Of a stretch of 64,000 nt of DNA, positions 12,016 through 23,607 are shown piece after piece. Origin of the DNA: Onchidella celtica (Eukaryota; Mollusca; Gastropoda; Systellommatophora; Onchidiidae); NCBI GenBank assembly GCA_963931925.1, contig OZ007572.1, forward strand, positions 27,547,691 through 27,611,690. The letters are read 5' to 3'. The position numbers and the translations under genes were made by a program. How positions within the stretch are numbered: the stretch's first letter is position 1; each line of letters begins with the position of its first letter. The notes beneath the pieces were generated by a model. It ran no database searches. It saw only the letters and a list, made by a program, of their open reading frames with translations, and was not told the DNA's origin.

Positions 12016-12912
12016 TTGCCCCGCCCGTCTCTGATTCATAATATTGACATTCCGTTTTATACAGCTGCCCATCTATCCTTGCATTTGCCCGGCTTTCTGA
12101 CTGGGTATATTATCCAGTTATCTCTGTCTATCAGTATTCAATCTTGCCAGCAAACCTAATCAAATTTAAATCTACAGATTTCCTCAGCCTTAATGTCCTC
12201 TCATTTCCATAACCGCCTTTGCTGAACTCAAAAGAAAACACCAGAGATTATTTCCTGGCTGTGTAATTTAAGAGAGCAAATCAGATAATACACGTATTCC
12301 GTCCCCTTAAAATGACATGCTTCTGACTCCATTTTTTGGCTGAACTGGGGTAGGCACTACAGACTATTTCTACAGGCCTTCTCCATTGTGTGTCCACGGT
12401 ACCAAGCGGATTCGGTGTGTAATTAATTTGTAAGTATTATTAAAAAGAAAAAAAAATTCGTATCTCTAAAAGCTATGAGCACATGAAATTTTAGTCGCCA
12501 ATTTCTCAAAAGTTCAAGGAAGGGGAAGGACCATGTCATTCTAGGGGGACGATTTGCGTGCTGTATAGTTCAGCATTCCATTGGCCCTAGTAAAACGCGG
12601 AGTAACGAGGTTCCTGGTTCTGGTAGTGTCATTCGTCAGTCCGACTTAAGACAGGGCTGATCTTTATCGATATCTGATCTGTCTGGAGCGGCCACACCTG
12701 GCCAGCAAGCGCGGGTTGTCGGCCTGTGGTTATAGTGTTATCATTTCCTTCTTTTGTTCTCCTTCTTGGCATGAAGATTATGAACTCAGTGGTCATGGTT
12801 TGGCTATTTATCGTTCTCTTTTGTTTATATATTTATTTTTGTTTTGGCTGCTCTGTCTCTGCCTGCCTCTACCTCTACCCCCCCCCCTCCTGTTCTCTCT
12901 TTCTCCCCCCAC

Positions 12913-12915
<3 letters not shown>
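12016..12915. other. Unannotated stretch
   Basis: About 900 bases of single-copy sequence. No exon-like frame with splice sites is recognised. Confidence 0.5.
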
Positions 12916-12980
<65 letters not shown>

Positions 12981-12981
12981 C
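12916..12981 (+). repeat. (CT)n microsatellite
   Basis: Pure CT repeat preceded by C runs. Confidence 0.97.
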
Positions 12982-13362
12982 GCATGCGTTTGTCTTCCCA
13001 TGATGCAATATGAAAAAGGGATATTTTCGTCGTGTGCTTATAATGCGTCCACAACTCGCCTGGTTCCTTATATTTTCATATACGCGTGTTCGTTTGCTTG
13101 TTACACTTTTCTTTTTTTTTTCTTTTTTTGTATGTGTGTTCCTGTTCCTGACTGCTATATTTATCTTCTGCAGTTGCCTAAGCTGTGCTGAAGTTGTGTT
13201 ATCGAAATGTCATAAATGTCAGTATGCATGGAGCAAAGAATGCCGCGCGTTGAAAACATGCAATATAGGCACGTGCAGGGTAAGCCCAGCAAACCCGCCA
13301 GCTGTTGCCCCTCTGTGACCCTGGAAGTATTTTGTTTTGTATCATTATGTACCAAAGTCGTT

Positions 13363-13363
<1 letters not shown>

Positions 13364-13408
<45 letters not shown>

Positions 13409-13567
13409 TCTCTTTCTCTCTCTCTCTCTCTGTTCCGGTACCTTTTCTTCTTCTTTCTCTCTCTACTCTCCCTTTCCCAGTCTTCTCTCTCTTCTCTTCC
13501 CGTCCGTCGCCCACTTTTTCCTCTTTTATTTCTCTTTTCTCTCTCTCTTCCACCTCCGTTGCTCCCT

Positions 13568-13598
<31 letters not shown>

Positions 13599-13622
13599 TT
13601 CTCTCTCTCACACACACACATC
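13364..13622 (+). repeat. CT-rich tract
   Basis: C run, (CT)n blocks at 13372-13430 and 13569-13610, and degenerate pyrimidine sequence between, ending in a short CA repeat. Confidence 0.95.
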
Positions 13623-14593
13623 TACAGTCACATGTTGAATTGCTTCGATATAATTATGCCAAGACCTCACGATGTTTCTCCGCATTTTTACCTATATTTC
13701 GTCTATACCGCTCACCCACTCAATATCACCACACAAACTCTTCGTCAATCATTTGCTCACGCATCCCTGTTCTCACACACACTCATACCGTCTTGGCAAA
13801 ATCCCGGCAGTGCAAAGTCTGCACATTTGCCTGTTTATCACCGTGCTTTCACTCAGACTGGATTGGGTATATAAACAGCAACTTTGGCAAGCTCATCAGC
13901 ACTTTACAAACACACATAAACATACATGTTTCACATTCTTTAGAATCCAGCGCCATTGCATTTTACGCTCATTTACATTCGGATCCCTTTCTTACAGCAA
14001 AAGCGTGATTTGTAGAAATTCGCCGGGCTCATGAATCAGTTATGTTTTGCAGTTTTACCATTTAATGACTATCCACTGTCACCGAGGCCCTCCAGCTTAT
14101 TCTTCATTGGGAATAATTGCCCTTCCGCCTTTCACCTCTCTCCGAGCACGCTTGCAAGTGCGTTCAACCCTGTAAACACTTACGTAAATAACGTTGGCAT
14201 GATACAGCATAGTTTCAACTCTTGCATTAGTGCCAGAACTTTAGTGTAATTACCCTTCTACGAATGATCAAGGCATAATAAATTATCCTCTCCATTCCCC
14301 AAAACTGTAGTAATGGGTTTTGACAACTTTTCAGGACAACTGAAAAACTGTTCTATTTTAACACTGCAACTGGTCCAGTGACAGTAACTTTTTGAAAGTT
14401 TGCTATTCGATTATATTTTTGGCTTAGGATTCTAGAACCAAGGTCATTCAGTGCGGCTTAAAATATAGTTGAACATCTATAAAGATCAATATCTTTGCAT
14501 TTTTTAGTTACTACAGTCTTAGGGAGCGGTGAGGATATTCCCCAGAGAGACAGTACTCTGTCGTGGTATGATAGATTTGAACTGATTTCTGTT
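13623..14593. other. Unannotated stretch
   Basis: Single-copy DNA. The longest frame (to 14008) is mostly a continuation of the CT tract; no domain is recognised. Confidence 0.5.
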
Positions 14594-14949
14594 TATAGGT
14601 AGAATGCGCATGACGTCACAGAGTTTTTGTTTTGTACTTCCGCCAAACAAGATGGCCGGTGGATCAGCTGATGAGTGTAACTTCGAGATGTGTCTACGCA
14701 GTTAAAATGCCTGCTGGTTGCATTGCAGTTGACTGTTGTGGCAGGGGTGGAAAGGATGGATCCAAGCTGGTCAGATTCCCTACCATCCGTGTAAACAAGA
14801 GAAAGGAAGTGAAAGAATTGACCGAACGTCTCCCATGTGCGTATACACACGTGTCATTGTTTACAGTAATGAACTCGCCGCCGATTGGTTCGCGACGCCT
14901 TAAGTGGGTCCGGACAGACAAGATGGTGGATATGCGCATTCTACCTATA
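14594..14949 (+). mobile_element. 356-bp TIR element with THAP exon fragment
   Basis: The ends are perfect 18-bp inverted repeats, TATAGGTAGAATGCGCAT at 14594-14611 and its complement at 14932-14949. Both arms also carry an AAGATGG motif. Inside is the 5' part of a THAP-domain reading frame. THAP domains are the DNA-binding domains of P-element transposases, so this is best explained as an internally deleted, non-autonomous P-like element that kept its first coding segment. No 8-bp target duplication was found at the flanks, so ends and superfamily remain inference. Confidence 0.65.
14706..14836 (+). pseudogene. THAP domain N-terminal fragment (P-like transposase remnant)
   Basis: From the ATG at 14706 the frame reads MPAGCIAVDCCGRGGKDG, then a KLVRFP stretch, then VNKRKEVKELTER. 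This is the start of a THAP zinc finger: Met-Pro, the first two zinc Cys with C-x4-C spacing (residues 5 and 10), and the conserved FP about 24 residues in. The second half of the domain (conserved Trp, CxxH and AVPTIF-type tail) is missing, because after about residue 44 the sequence no longer resembles the family although the frame stays open to 15012. It is therefore a fragment, either a first exon whose donor is unclear or a gene cut by internal deletion. It sits wholly between the inverted repeats described for 14594-14949. A host THAP gene exon caught by the repeats is a less likely alternative. Confidence 0.6.
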
Positions 14950-15119
14950 TGCCACTGTTCAGCCTTACCAAAGGAAGGTATTTATTGTTGCTGTCGTATA
15001 TTATTGCTTTGAAGTTGATTTTTGTTGGTTGTTTTCCATCTGTCGGGAAATCACGTCAAAAAGTTTTACTGGGGACCAAATCAATTATATAATAGCTAAC
15101 TTGGGCAAGATAAGTCTTG

Positions 15120-15197
15120 CATTTTCTTTGGTCCAAGTGTAAAGAGGGGCGAAGAACGCATTTTCTTTGGTCCAAGTGTAAAGAGGGGCGAAGAACG
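15120..15197. repeat. 39-bp exact tandem duplication
   Basis: The unit beginning CATTTTCTTTGGTCCAAGTG occurs at 15120-15158 and again at 15159-15197 with essentially no differences, which implies a recent duplication. Confidence 0.95.
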
Positions 15198-16870
15198 ACA
15201 TTTCTGATGATACTTTTCCATTGTACCAGCGGAAAAAACGTCTCCTTTTTGCGGTTTAAAAAAAAAATGCAATCACATAATATTAAAGACTGTATTTTGT
15301 TCAAAATGGATGTGTCCACGTAAGTTGTCATCAAAAATTGAAGTAGTTCACAAAGTTTCATTAAGTTTTGATCACGTAGCCACGAAATTTTAGGTGCTTA
15401 CATAACCCTAACCCTAACTCTAGCTCTTTTATACGTCATGTAGTACGCCAATTGCGTGAAGCCCGGCGCTCCAAAGAATTCCTTTGTCAAGACCGTAAGT
15501 GTGTCTCAACCGAATACAACTTAATCGCAAGGTCGTTATGTAAGAGTGAGCGGTAAAGCAATAAATTACCAGTTACCACAAGTGACACAACCATGTCAGC
15601 TGTGCGTAATCCGTTTAGTCATCCTGGACTTTGGACATAATTTCCCGGGGATGTATTTGCGAAAGAACGATCGTCATAATCATGAAAAAAAAAAAAAGCG
15701 CTTAAATTTTTTTTCGACGCATTTGACTGTGCAGTGATCTAACTTTCCACTGTCAGACGGCTAAAATGTTTCACTTGTTCACCGGCGCAGATTCGACCCT
15801 GCCGCTTCTAGTGATGTAGTCGGCGCATGCGCTGTGAGGACGGTGTTGCAACACAATTAGATTGTGTGACTCCCCCCCGGCTCTAAATTTAGTGTTGCGT
15901 TTTTTTTTCTTTATTTCTCTCTTTTTCGATCGGCGTGCGAGTCCGACCGGTGAAGTCATTCAGCTTTTTTTTTTCTTCTTTTCTTCTTTTCCCGGCGAGG
16001 CCGCTCACTCACTGCTGAACGTTTAGACTGAGCGCGCGCTTAGTGTAAAATCCGCCTTGCGTGCGCCCCCCATAGAACGTGTTTCATTCGGTTTACCGGC
16101 TTCCTTCTGGTGGTGTGGTGTGGCATTTTTCTGAATGTTGGTGAGTACCAAGCATTATTGTCCTTCTTTTTTTCTTGTTTTTTCTGTTCTGTTCGGTCAG
16201 TTAGTGAGTTTGCACGTCTGAATGTCTGGTACCTGTATTCTTTTATCATGATATTGTTTACACGATGGATAGAACCGGCCGTGAAGACTTTCAGTTTTGG
16301 TCTGTCGGAGTAAAAAAGTGCAGGGCTTTAACGCATTATGACTGTCATTTCGTACTTTTATGTTGGGTAAATGAAAATTTGAATTGCCACAGTCAAAGCG
16401 GCCCTTCAGGGCAGAAAGATTACCTTCCAGATTCTTTCTTTAAAGAAAAGTCTGTTAAAACGATCAAATGGCATTGTGCTGAATGTGTAAACCTCCGGTT
16501 TTAGGACATGTAAGGCCTAGACTTTGTTTGTATTGACAGAGCAGACATTGTGAGTGTTCAACAGTTGCTTTTCTGTTGGCCCTCTTCATTTACTTGCTGA
16601 ACATTGTGTGTTACATGACCGTATTTGTAAGCACGAGCCTGGCTGTCTCTGTGTACCTGTATCCATAAGGTCTTGGCGGACTATTGAAAGATAAAATTCG
16701 TTGTTCAGCGGTCAAGCACAGGGTTGTTCAGAATCGATTGAAGAACACCACAAGTGATTCAGGTTTGACCCTCAAGAGATAAGGCATGTATCCCAGTCCA
16801 GCCGCCGATCCCTTGATAAGCCTTGATATGGACATGACTAGGTCAACAGGCCAAGATATGCCAGTCCCTC
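15198..16870. other. Unannotated stretch, locally CpG-rich
   Basis: No coding exon recognised. 15780-16140 has many CpGs (for example AGCGCGCGC near 16030) and is followed by a donor-like TTG|GTGAGT at about 16138-16145. It could be a promoter or non-coding first exon, but nothing in the sequence proves this. Confidence 0.35.
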
Positions 16871-16874
16871 TTTT

Positions 16875-17215
16875 CCCGTGCCCCCCCCCCCCCCCCGATA
16901 AGTAATTTCTCCCAAGTTTGACTAATTGCGCTATAATACGAAGTCCAAACTTCAGAAAGGCCCCCCCCCCTTTTTTTTAAAAAATTTAGTCCCCAGAAAA
17001 GTAAAGTCAACCATTGATATTTGAGTCACCTGACACTTCGATATTTTTGCCTCCAGTCCCCAGCGTTCCATCAGTAGATTCTGACACCACCACCACATAC
17101 ACCCTCCGAACTATAAATTCGATCATTTGAATTGCCCCTTAGGTTGTTCTTCTCTCTCCTCACCCCCCCCCCCTTTCCCATGGATTTTCCCAGAAAACTA
17201 AATTTGACCATTTGT
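16875..17215. repeat. C-run-containing degenerate repeat
   Basis: Three C runs (about 16880, 16962, 17165) are each followed within 50 bases by a similar phrase (CCCAAGTTTGACTA, CCCCAGAAAAGTAAAGTC, CCCAGAAAACTAAATTTGAC). This suggests a decayed tandem repeat. Spacing is irregular. Confidence 0.4.
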
Positions 17216-17533
17216 TGAAGCCAGGTGATAAATGTATATTATATTCTTGCAAGGACTGCATAAACTTCACAAGAAAGGTAAACTGTGCGCAGTTCTTGGC
17301 AAGGGGGCTTTTCTTTCATGTCTTTCCTTCCGTCTGCGCTTCCGCCCCTGATCCATCCAGGAGACAGATGGTCCTGTTACCCTGATATCGTCTAAGTAAA
17401 CAGATGATTCATTCATGCTTCCAATAATATCACGCTCAAGCCGGTGTCCCTCGGGCTGACAGACACGTGGCTTGCAATTTCGTTTTATAATAATTATAAA
17501 GCTTCAGAACATTGTTTCTTGTGATTTAGGTCA

Positions 17534-17810
17534 CGGTGTCATCTTGAGTCTCTTTCTTCTCAAGTTAGGTGAGAACTCACCTTCCAAAAGTTGACTGTTG
17601 GCCCTCTGAAACGCAGTGTTTTCAAAATTGAAACCATGTCACCTGGTGCGCAGTGCCTCATTATAAATTACGGTGTCATCTTGAGTTCCTTTCTTCTCAA
17701 ATTAGATGAGAACGTGCCCTCCAAAAAGTAGACTGTTAACCCTCTAAAACCCGTCGTTCCAAAATTGAAGCCATGACTGTCATCTGGTGCACAATGCCGC
17801 ATATAAATAC
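17534..17810. repeat. 137-bp tandem duplication
   Basis: CGGTGTCATCTTGAGT starts copy one at 17534 and copy two at 17671. Shared landmarks follow: TTTCTTCTCAA, GAGAAC, CTCCAAAA, GACTGTT, CCCTCTRAAAC, CAAAATTGAA and TCTGGTGC/CCTGGTGC. The copies differ at roughly one position in seven, so the duplication is old. Confidence 0.85.
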
Positions 17811-17927
17811 TGTCAGTATAAAGCGGCGGTCAGAGATAATTATTTCTTCACCCTACTCTTGTACGTTTTACGGTAAAAAACATTCTTATTATTTTATGGA
17901 CAATGAACGTTTGATGAGGGCTATTGT

Positions 17928-18026
17928 TAGGGGACCGTAGTATTTTACATTAAAAGATATAACTGATGAGTGAAAATAACTCAGTTAGTTCTCTGTTCGT
18001 CTTTGTAATCAGTCTACGGTCCCCTA
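17928..18026. mobile_element. 99-bp palindromic MITE-like element
   Basis: Perfect 13-bp inverted ends, TAGGGGACCGTAG at 17928-17940 and its complement at 18014-18026, flank about 73 bp of AT-rich sequence. Weaker complementarity continues outward (GCTATTGT against GTAACAGC). Size and structure fit a miniature transposon or a stable hairpin. No target duplication is certain. Confidence 0.5.
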
Positions 18027-18420
18027 GTAACAGCTTTTCATGAGATATAACATTGCTTGGAGATGAATGCAGTTTTGGGGCAATTCAAAACATTTGTTTG
18101 AATAGTTCCGCATAGGCTACTTTATAATATATGTCTGGGCTCGAAAAGGTTAATTAGGCAATGTTCAAAGTACAAAATACTTCACAAAGCCGAGTGTTAA
18201 AACAGATGCATGCTCACAAGGTGCGTGTACGTGCGTGGATCTACCTCGTGTGCAAAAGATGTGCGTGTGGCCGGTGCTGCTGTCTTAGATGTTCAAAGTT
18301 TTCTTTGAAGAAATACTTTACGATGGTGCATGTGCGTTTGCTGGGTATTTCTGTTGGTGTTTTGCCAGTGGACCTCTTCTTTCTAAGGTTCTATTTTCTT
18401 ACTGTTTCTTAGACATCCGA
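18027..18420. other. Unannotated stretch
   Basis: No gene recognised. Confidence 0.5.
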
Positions 18421-18830
18421 CATTCATTCATTCATTCATTTATTCAGCCATTCATCCATCCATCCATCCATCCACCCACTTCCCCATCCATCCATCCATC
18501 CATCCGTCTATCACTCCACCCATCCATCCAACCTGTCCATGCTCCCATTTATCCAACCTGTCCATGCTCCCATTTATCCATCCATCCATCCGTCTATCAC
18601 TCCATCCATCCATCCATCCGTCTATCACCCCATCCATCTATCCATCCGTCTATCACTCCACCCATCCATCCGTCTATCACTCCATCCATCCATCCATCCA
18701 TCCGTCTATCACTCCACCCATCCATCCATCCATCCATCATTCCACCCATCCATCCATCTGTCTATCACTCCATCCATCCGTCCATCCAGACCATGCTCCC
18801 ATTTTGATTTATCCACCCATCCACTCTCCC
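18421..18830 (+). repeat. ATCC minisatellite
   Basis: About 410 bases of ATTC then ATCC tetranucleotides organised into higher-order units around CATCCGTCTATCACTCCA, which recurs six or more times. A CCAACCTGTCCATGCTCCC unit is duplicated near 18530-18570. His-Pro-Ser-Ile frames are artefacts. Confidence 0.96.
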
Positions 18831-19096
18831 CCGCCACTGTGCTGACTTGAAATGTCAGCTTCAGATTAGCTCCACCCACTTTCATATGAGATACATGTAT
18901 TTATAGAACTGCATGAAAACCCATACATAAATGCAGTCGCAGATGTCAGAACATTTCATTTTATATTGTAATGTGCTCATGGTGACGCCCAAAGCGTCTG
19001 AATTAATCATTATTATTCTAAAGTAATCATTATGCTCTTAGACACAATGGATTGTGGTAACAAAAGTAGAGAAAGAGAACGGTACTTAGACAGATG

Positions 19097-19359
19097 CAGT
19101 GCCGGATTAAGGCACTGGCATTATATTATGGGCTGGATGGAGCCCAGGGGCCTCCAGAGATCAAGTGAACTGGAAAATATCAAAATCTTATTTAAGTTTT
19201 ATTGCCGGTCCTTCTCCCGAAAACAAACAGCATTATTTTTTATGAAAATGTTGGGAGGTTTTACATAAATAAACTGATTTCAAGAATCGTACTTTTATTA
19301 TTACTGGGGGCCTCACATTAATAATATTAGCCCAAGGGCCTATAAAATTATCTTCCCTG
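19097..19359. mobile_element. hAT MITE with exact 8-bp target duplication
   Basis: A 263-bp segment is flanked by identical 8-bp repeats GACAGATG (19089-19096 and 19360-19367), the target duplication length of hAT transposons. The left end CAGTGCCGGATTAAGG is a typical hAT terminus; the right end, read inward, is CAGGGAAGATAATTTTATAG, so the inverted repeats have diverged. Interior GGGGCC blocks at 19147 and 19306 are also common in such elements. No coding capacity. Confidence 0.7.
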
Positions 19360-19367
19360 GACAGATG

Positions 19368-20095
19368 ATGCATGAATGAGTCCACTCGCACACACCACAC
19401 ATTTAATCGTACATAACTTGTGTACATAGAACAAGAAGGACATTAATTTGTAAATTGAGTTTATCAGGGACACGTAAACACCTCAACAGACGAACAAACA
19501 CACATTTGCGCTCCCACTACCCACGGCCCTCGTATGCATTAAGCACACGCCCGCCCTTTCACACTTCATCATTTGTCCCTGCGCTTCAATCTTTGTCCCA
19601 GCCTCGGCCCTCGGGCGTTATCGCCGCGCGGTGAGAGGGATGCGTCATCTGCCCTCACTGCCATCTGTGCCCGCCCGTTATTAGCATTCACGTGCGCTCC
19701 ACTGGCTCCACAATCGGCTCACCATCTTTCATTCTTTTTGCCTTAATCTCTCGCATTCGCCCCCACGTGAAAAATCGCTTTCAGTCGCTCTTTCACACAC
19801 TCGCTCAATTACATACAGCTTTTGGGACGACACGCATGGGTATAGTAATACACACGTACATGCACAGCTTCCCCGTGTTCCTGTCTTTACATGTTGTCCA
19901 ACTTTCACACTGTTAATGAATTTTTTACCTTTCACCGTGTTCTTTCATAATTATTTTCATTGTCTGTTTCTTTTACTGTTTTTTGGTGTGTCTTTTTGCT
20001 CATCCATCCACTTCTCCATGCATTCATCCATCCATCTCAGATTCATCCGTCAATCCGATAATGAACCATCCATCCTTTTCCCGTCTGAGTGTGTA
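19368..20095. other. Unannotated stretch
   Basis: A pyrimidine-rich, CpG-containing segment at 19500-19760 stands out in composition but shows no gene. Confidence 0.45.
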
Positions 20096-20243
<148 letters not shown>

Positions 20244-21607
20244 GAATGTCTGTAGTCATTCTGTCCGTTGTCCTCCCCCGTCTATCTATATCTGTCTCTC
20301 AATCCATCCACATTCTTTCTTCGGCGCCTGTCTGTCTCTTGTATTTGCCTTCAAGTCTGTCCGTCTTTGTGATTATCCATTATTGTGTGTTAACCTATGT
20401 GCACATCTCTTGCATCTATGACTTCTGTATTGCCTGCACCGGCGCATGCAATTGCCTTGCTACCCTGCCTCAGCCATGCGCAAATGTCGACCTGACATCA
20501 CCGTACCCTTGCGGAATTGGAATTCTTTCTGATCTAGTTGAGTGGAAGAGAGCATTACCTGGGATATGGGATCACGTTCTCACCTTGGCCGGCTGTACTG
20601 CTTACCGATATATATTGTTATATCATCCAGCCAACACTCGCTCACTCTCGCGGACAGCGACAATCGCGGGCTCATGCACACACACAAACAGACGGCACTT
20701 TCTAATTACATGCTTTGTTATCTAATCTCTCCCCATTTCCCGCGATTGGCTGAGTTGAGTGTTTCATGTCTTTATTGGCTTGTCTCAGTTACGTCATCCA
20801 AAACTGTGATGTTGACCGTGATGCTTTGCAGGCCAACCCCCCTACCTTCCACCCCTTCCCGGCTCTGTCGTGTTACGGAAAATGCCGCATATGCCAGTCT
20901 AGGTCAAATTCATTTTTTGGAATACTGTCGATAGTACAATGTCGAATGAAATGTTCTCTATCTGTTAGATCTTGTATGACGAATAGTTTCACCTGGTCAT
21001 CACACGCAGAGAGCAACGCGGCATACTACTGTATTTGTTGTTGTTTTTGGACCATACGGCCTTTTGTCGTTACACGGCAGCACTCTAGTCCGCCTCCCGA
21101 GATCGTTCAAAGGTTTCTTATACGATTCAGCTTCCTGGATACCGTTCTGGTTTCTTTTTTCACGGAAGGCTTTTGTGATATATGGATTTCCTGCTTGACT
21201 CATTAGCGTCTATAAGTTTCATTGTTTCACCTTCTCAACTAAACAATGCGCGCCCTGAGAATACGCACATTGTAAAATGTTACGATAGAAATACTGACAA
21301 TTTCGAGGTGTGCCAGAAAAGATTAGTATGTGTACATTCGAGGTATTGTTTGAGTTCCTAGTACATGCAGTGCCCAGATTTTGATCATAATTCTAGTTTA
21401 TTTTATTTTTATTCCATCGTCAAAGACCGTGGGAGCTTGGCGGCCCATTAAATCTGCACAGTTCATTAGCGCGGATTTTTTAGCATTGTGTCCGCCTACA
21501 ACACTTTTGATAGAAGACCAGTGAATGCAGGGCAAGCGGGGGAAAAAAAGGCATGTTGTATTGAAGCGGCTGGCAAAATCAATGACTGTTAGAATGTTGT
21601 TCTAGGC
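20244..21607. other. Unannotated stretch
   Basis: Several overlapping frames of 110-160 codons run through here on the + strand, but they begin in the microsatellite, show no domain, and lack family-like conservation. I treat them as chance frames. Confidence 0.45.
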
Positions 21608-21782
21608 CAGTGTTTCTCAAGGCGGGGCGCGGCAATATTTTGGTGAGGTGTGGGACTTCAGAATGAGGTGCAGGGATATAATTATCCTGTAAGTTAACTT
21701 TGTCTGATCATGGTGGAGCCCGGGGTTTTTTTTTGGGGGGGGTTGAAATGGGGCGTGAGACAAGAAAGGTTGGGAAGCACTG
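21608..21782. mobile_element. hAT MITE, CAGTGTTTCTCAA type
   Basis: A 175-bp segment with ends CAGTGTTTCTCAA and, read inward from the right, CAGTGCTTCCCAA (11 of 13 match). Flanking 8-mers TTCTAGGC (21600-21607) and GTCTAGGC (21783-21790) match at 7 of 8 positions, as expected for an older hAT insertion. The interior is G-rich and non-coding. Confidence 0.75.
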
Positions 21783-22316
21783 GTCTAGGCTGTCTGCCAA
21801 TTAATCGATCCCGTAATCATTCGTGTGTCGAAGAGAACATGGTATCACCTTGTCAGAGGTTTCTAAGTTTTATTATTTCTGGCTTTGTTACTGCTTTTAA
21901 GTTCGAGCGGTAACTTGAAAAAGTGTCAGAGTTCTCGGCGTGTCTGAGAGGTGAGACGTGCATGGTGTATGGTCTCCGGCGGCCGCTGTTCTTGTGGTTT
22001 TTGTTTGTTGCTGTTGTTGGTTTGTTGTTGTTTTTGTACTTGTATTCCAGCTAATCTGAAGCATGCCCCTGGTGACGTCTCGGAGTGCATTTGCATGCTT
22101 TCCGCGTTTGGTGTCCATAAAGAATGGACTGTGCATTTTGCACGCTTTTGGTTTCCCTGTTTATAAAGAATGGGGAGTCTGTAACCGTACAGGGGAGGGC
22201 TGTCACCCGTCGGTCTGCCTTGTGTTTTAATTTGGTCATGCATGCAACTCTGGTGGCGGCAACAGTTGGTTAATTTAATTATTATTCATTTGTCATGGTG
22301 GGGGAGAGGGGCGTTG

Positions 22317-22318
<2 letters not shown>
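21783..22318. other. Unannotated stretch
   Basis: No gene recognised. A TTG-rich patch is near 22000-22040. Confidence 0.5.
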
Positions 22319-22406
<88 letters not shown>

Positions 22407-22430
22407 TCCCTCTCTCTCTCTCCCTCTGTG
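22319..22430 (+). repeat. (CT)n microsatellite
   Basis: About 80 bases of uninterrupted CT followed by CCCTCT variants. Confidence 0.98.
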
Positions 22431-23466
22431 CTTGGAGACCTGTATGATAATTGTTTTATATAGACACTTTGAGAGCAAGCGTATAGACATACACAATTAT
22501 GGTTGACAACCTTTATTTTCCCTTTACCCAAATGAGTATTCTCTAAATTTCTTGAAGGAGCTTTCTTTTCTGTTTTGATTATAGGAGAGTACAATATTTG
22601 AGATGTTTATTTACATAACCAACACAGTGATGGCGAATACATTTCAAGTAAAACAGTTTTTTCCCGTTTCATGTAAAAGTAGATCCTTTGCATTTGAGCG
22701 GTTTCATGATAGGCCCAGCGATACTTTACAGATTGGACAGTTTGTGACCTAGGAAAATGTGGAAATACGAATTACTGTAAATGTGTTTTTATTACTTCGT
22801 TACGGCCCGTATCGCGAAAGTCAGGCTGGCACACGGAGTGTCTGTTCTCTAAGTTTTTGCTGACGAAGTTATAGAATGTAGAACTGGTTATAGTGTTGCT
22901 TGACATGCTGCAGCTGTATTGAAACTGGCACACATGTTGCCTCTGGCCCACACCTGAGAGCTTCCGATGTGAAAATGTGTCTTTGCTCTGCCTGTCTGCA
23001 GAGGGTTAAGGGAAGGGGAGAGGCTGGCACACAGTGAGATGCCAATTAGATAACATGTGCCATTAATGTGTTAATGTCACTGTGGTTTTCCAAGGGAATG
23101 AGTTCAATGTTGCCAAAAAGTCTTTGTCAGTTCTTGTTGAGGATGAGGTCCTTTGGTTTCTCGGGGCCCTCAAGCCTAATGCTGTTGCCCCCCCCCCTTC
23201 CCCCCTATTCTTGATTGTTGTTCCGTTCTTCGTTTTAAGTCGTTTTTTGTCTGTCTTTTTTTTTATTTCGTGGTGAACGCCATGAGAGGTGCAGAAGGAG
23301 GACAGATGTAGAAGTAGAAGGGCAGTTCTAAGGCACTGTCCTTTTTTTTCAGGAGTTGATCCCTTTATTGCCAAAACTCACAGGTCACTAACTGACTGTT
23401 TTCCTCTAGAGACTCTAGAGCAGTTCTTGTTAACGTTCGTAGTGAGATTTTTCAGACAGTAAGCCA
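22431..23466. other. Unannotated stretch
   Basis: Single-copy DNA with a C run at 23190. No gene recognised. Confidence 0.5.
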
Positions 23467-23607
23467 GGCTGGTGGCGCACCGAGTCAAGTCTGTTCTGAC
23501 TCATTAAGCGAGCTTTCTCTCTGGGAAAACTGACACAAGACAATTTTGACGCGCCCAGACTAGTGAAACAATAGATTTACTTAAGTCTGGCCAGTGCGCG
23601 CGGTCCT
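23467..23607. mobile_element. Possible third CRE-family inverted-repeat element
   Basis: The right end, read inward, is AGGACCGCGCGCACTGGCC, close to the AGGCCCGGCGCGCACTAGCC end of the element at 10350-10516. The left end AGGCTGGTGGCGCACCGAG is a weaker inverted match. Size (141 bp) is similar, but no CRE site is seen and no target duplication is visible. Confidence 0.3.

Noticed and set aside
11429-12159. Overlapping frames of 140-201 codons rich in Ser, Leu, Pro
   Set aside because: Produced by the CT-rich 55-bp minisatellite; all three frames are open, which is typical of low complexity.
15401-15418. Telomere-like CCCTAACCCTAA
   Set aside because: Only about two and a half units; too short for an interstitial telomere tract.
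16110-16504. Two adjoining small frames near a CpG-rich patch
   Set aside because: No homology-like motif; donor-like GTGAGT alone is insufficient.
18289-18850. 172-codon His-Pro-Ser-Ile frame
   Set aside because: Translation of the ATCC minisatellite.
20246-21206. Frames of 130-159 codons after the TATC array
   Set aside because: Mutually overlapping in different frames with no recognisable domains or codon structure.
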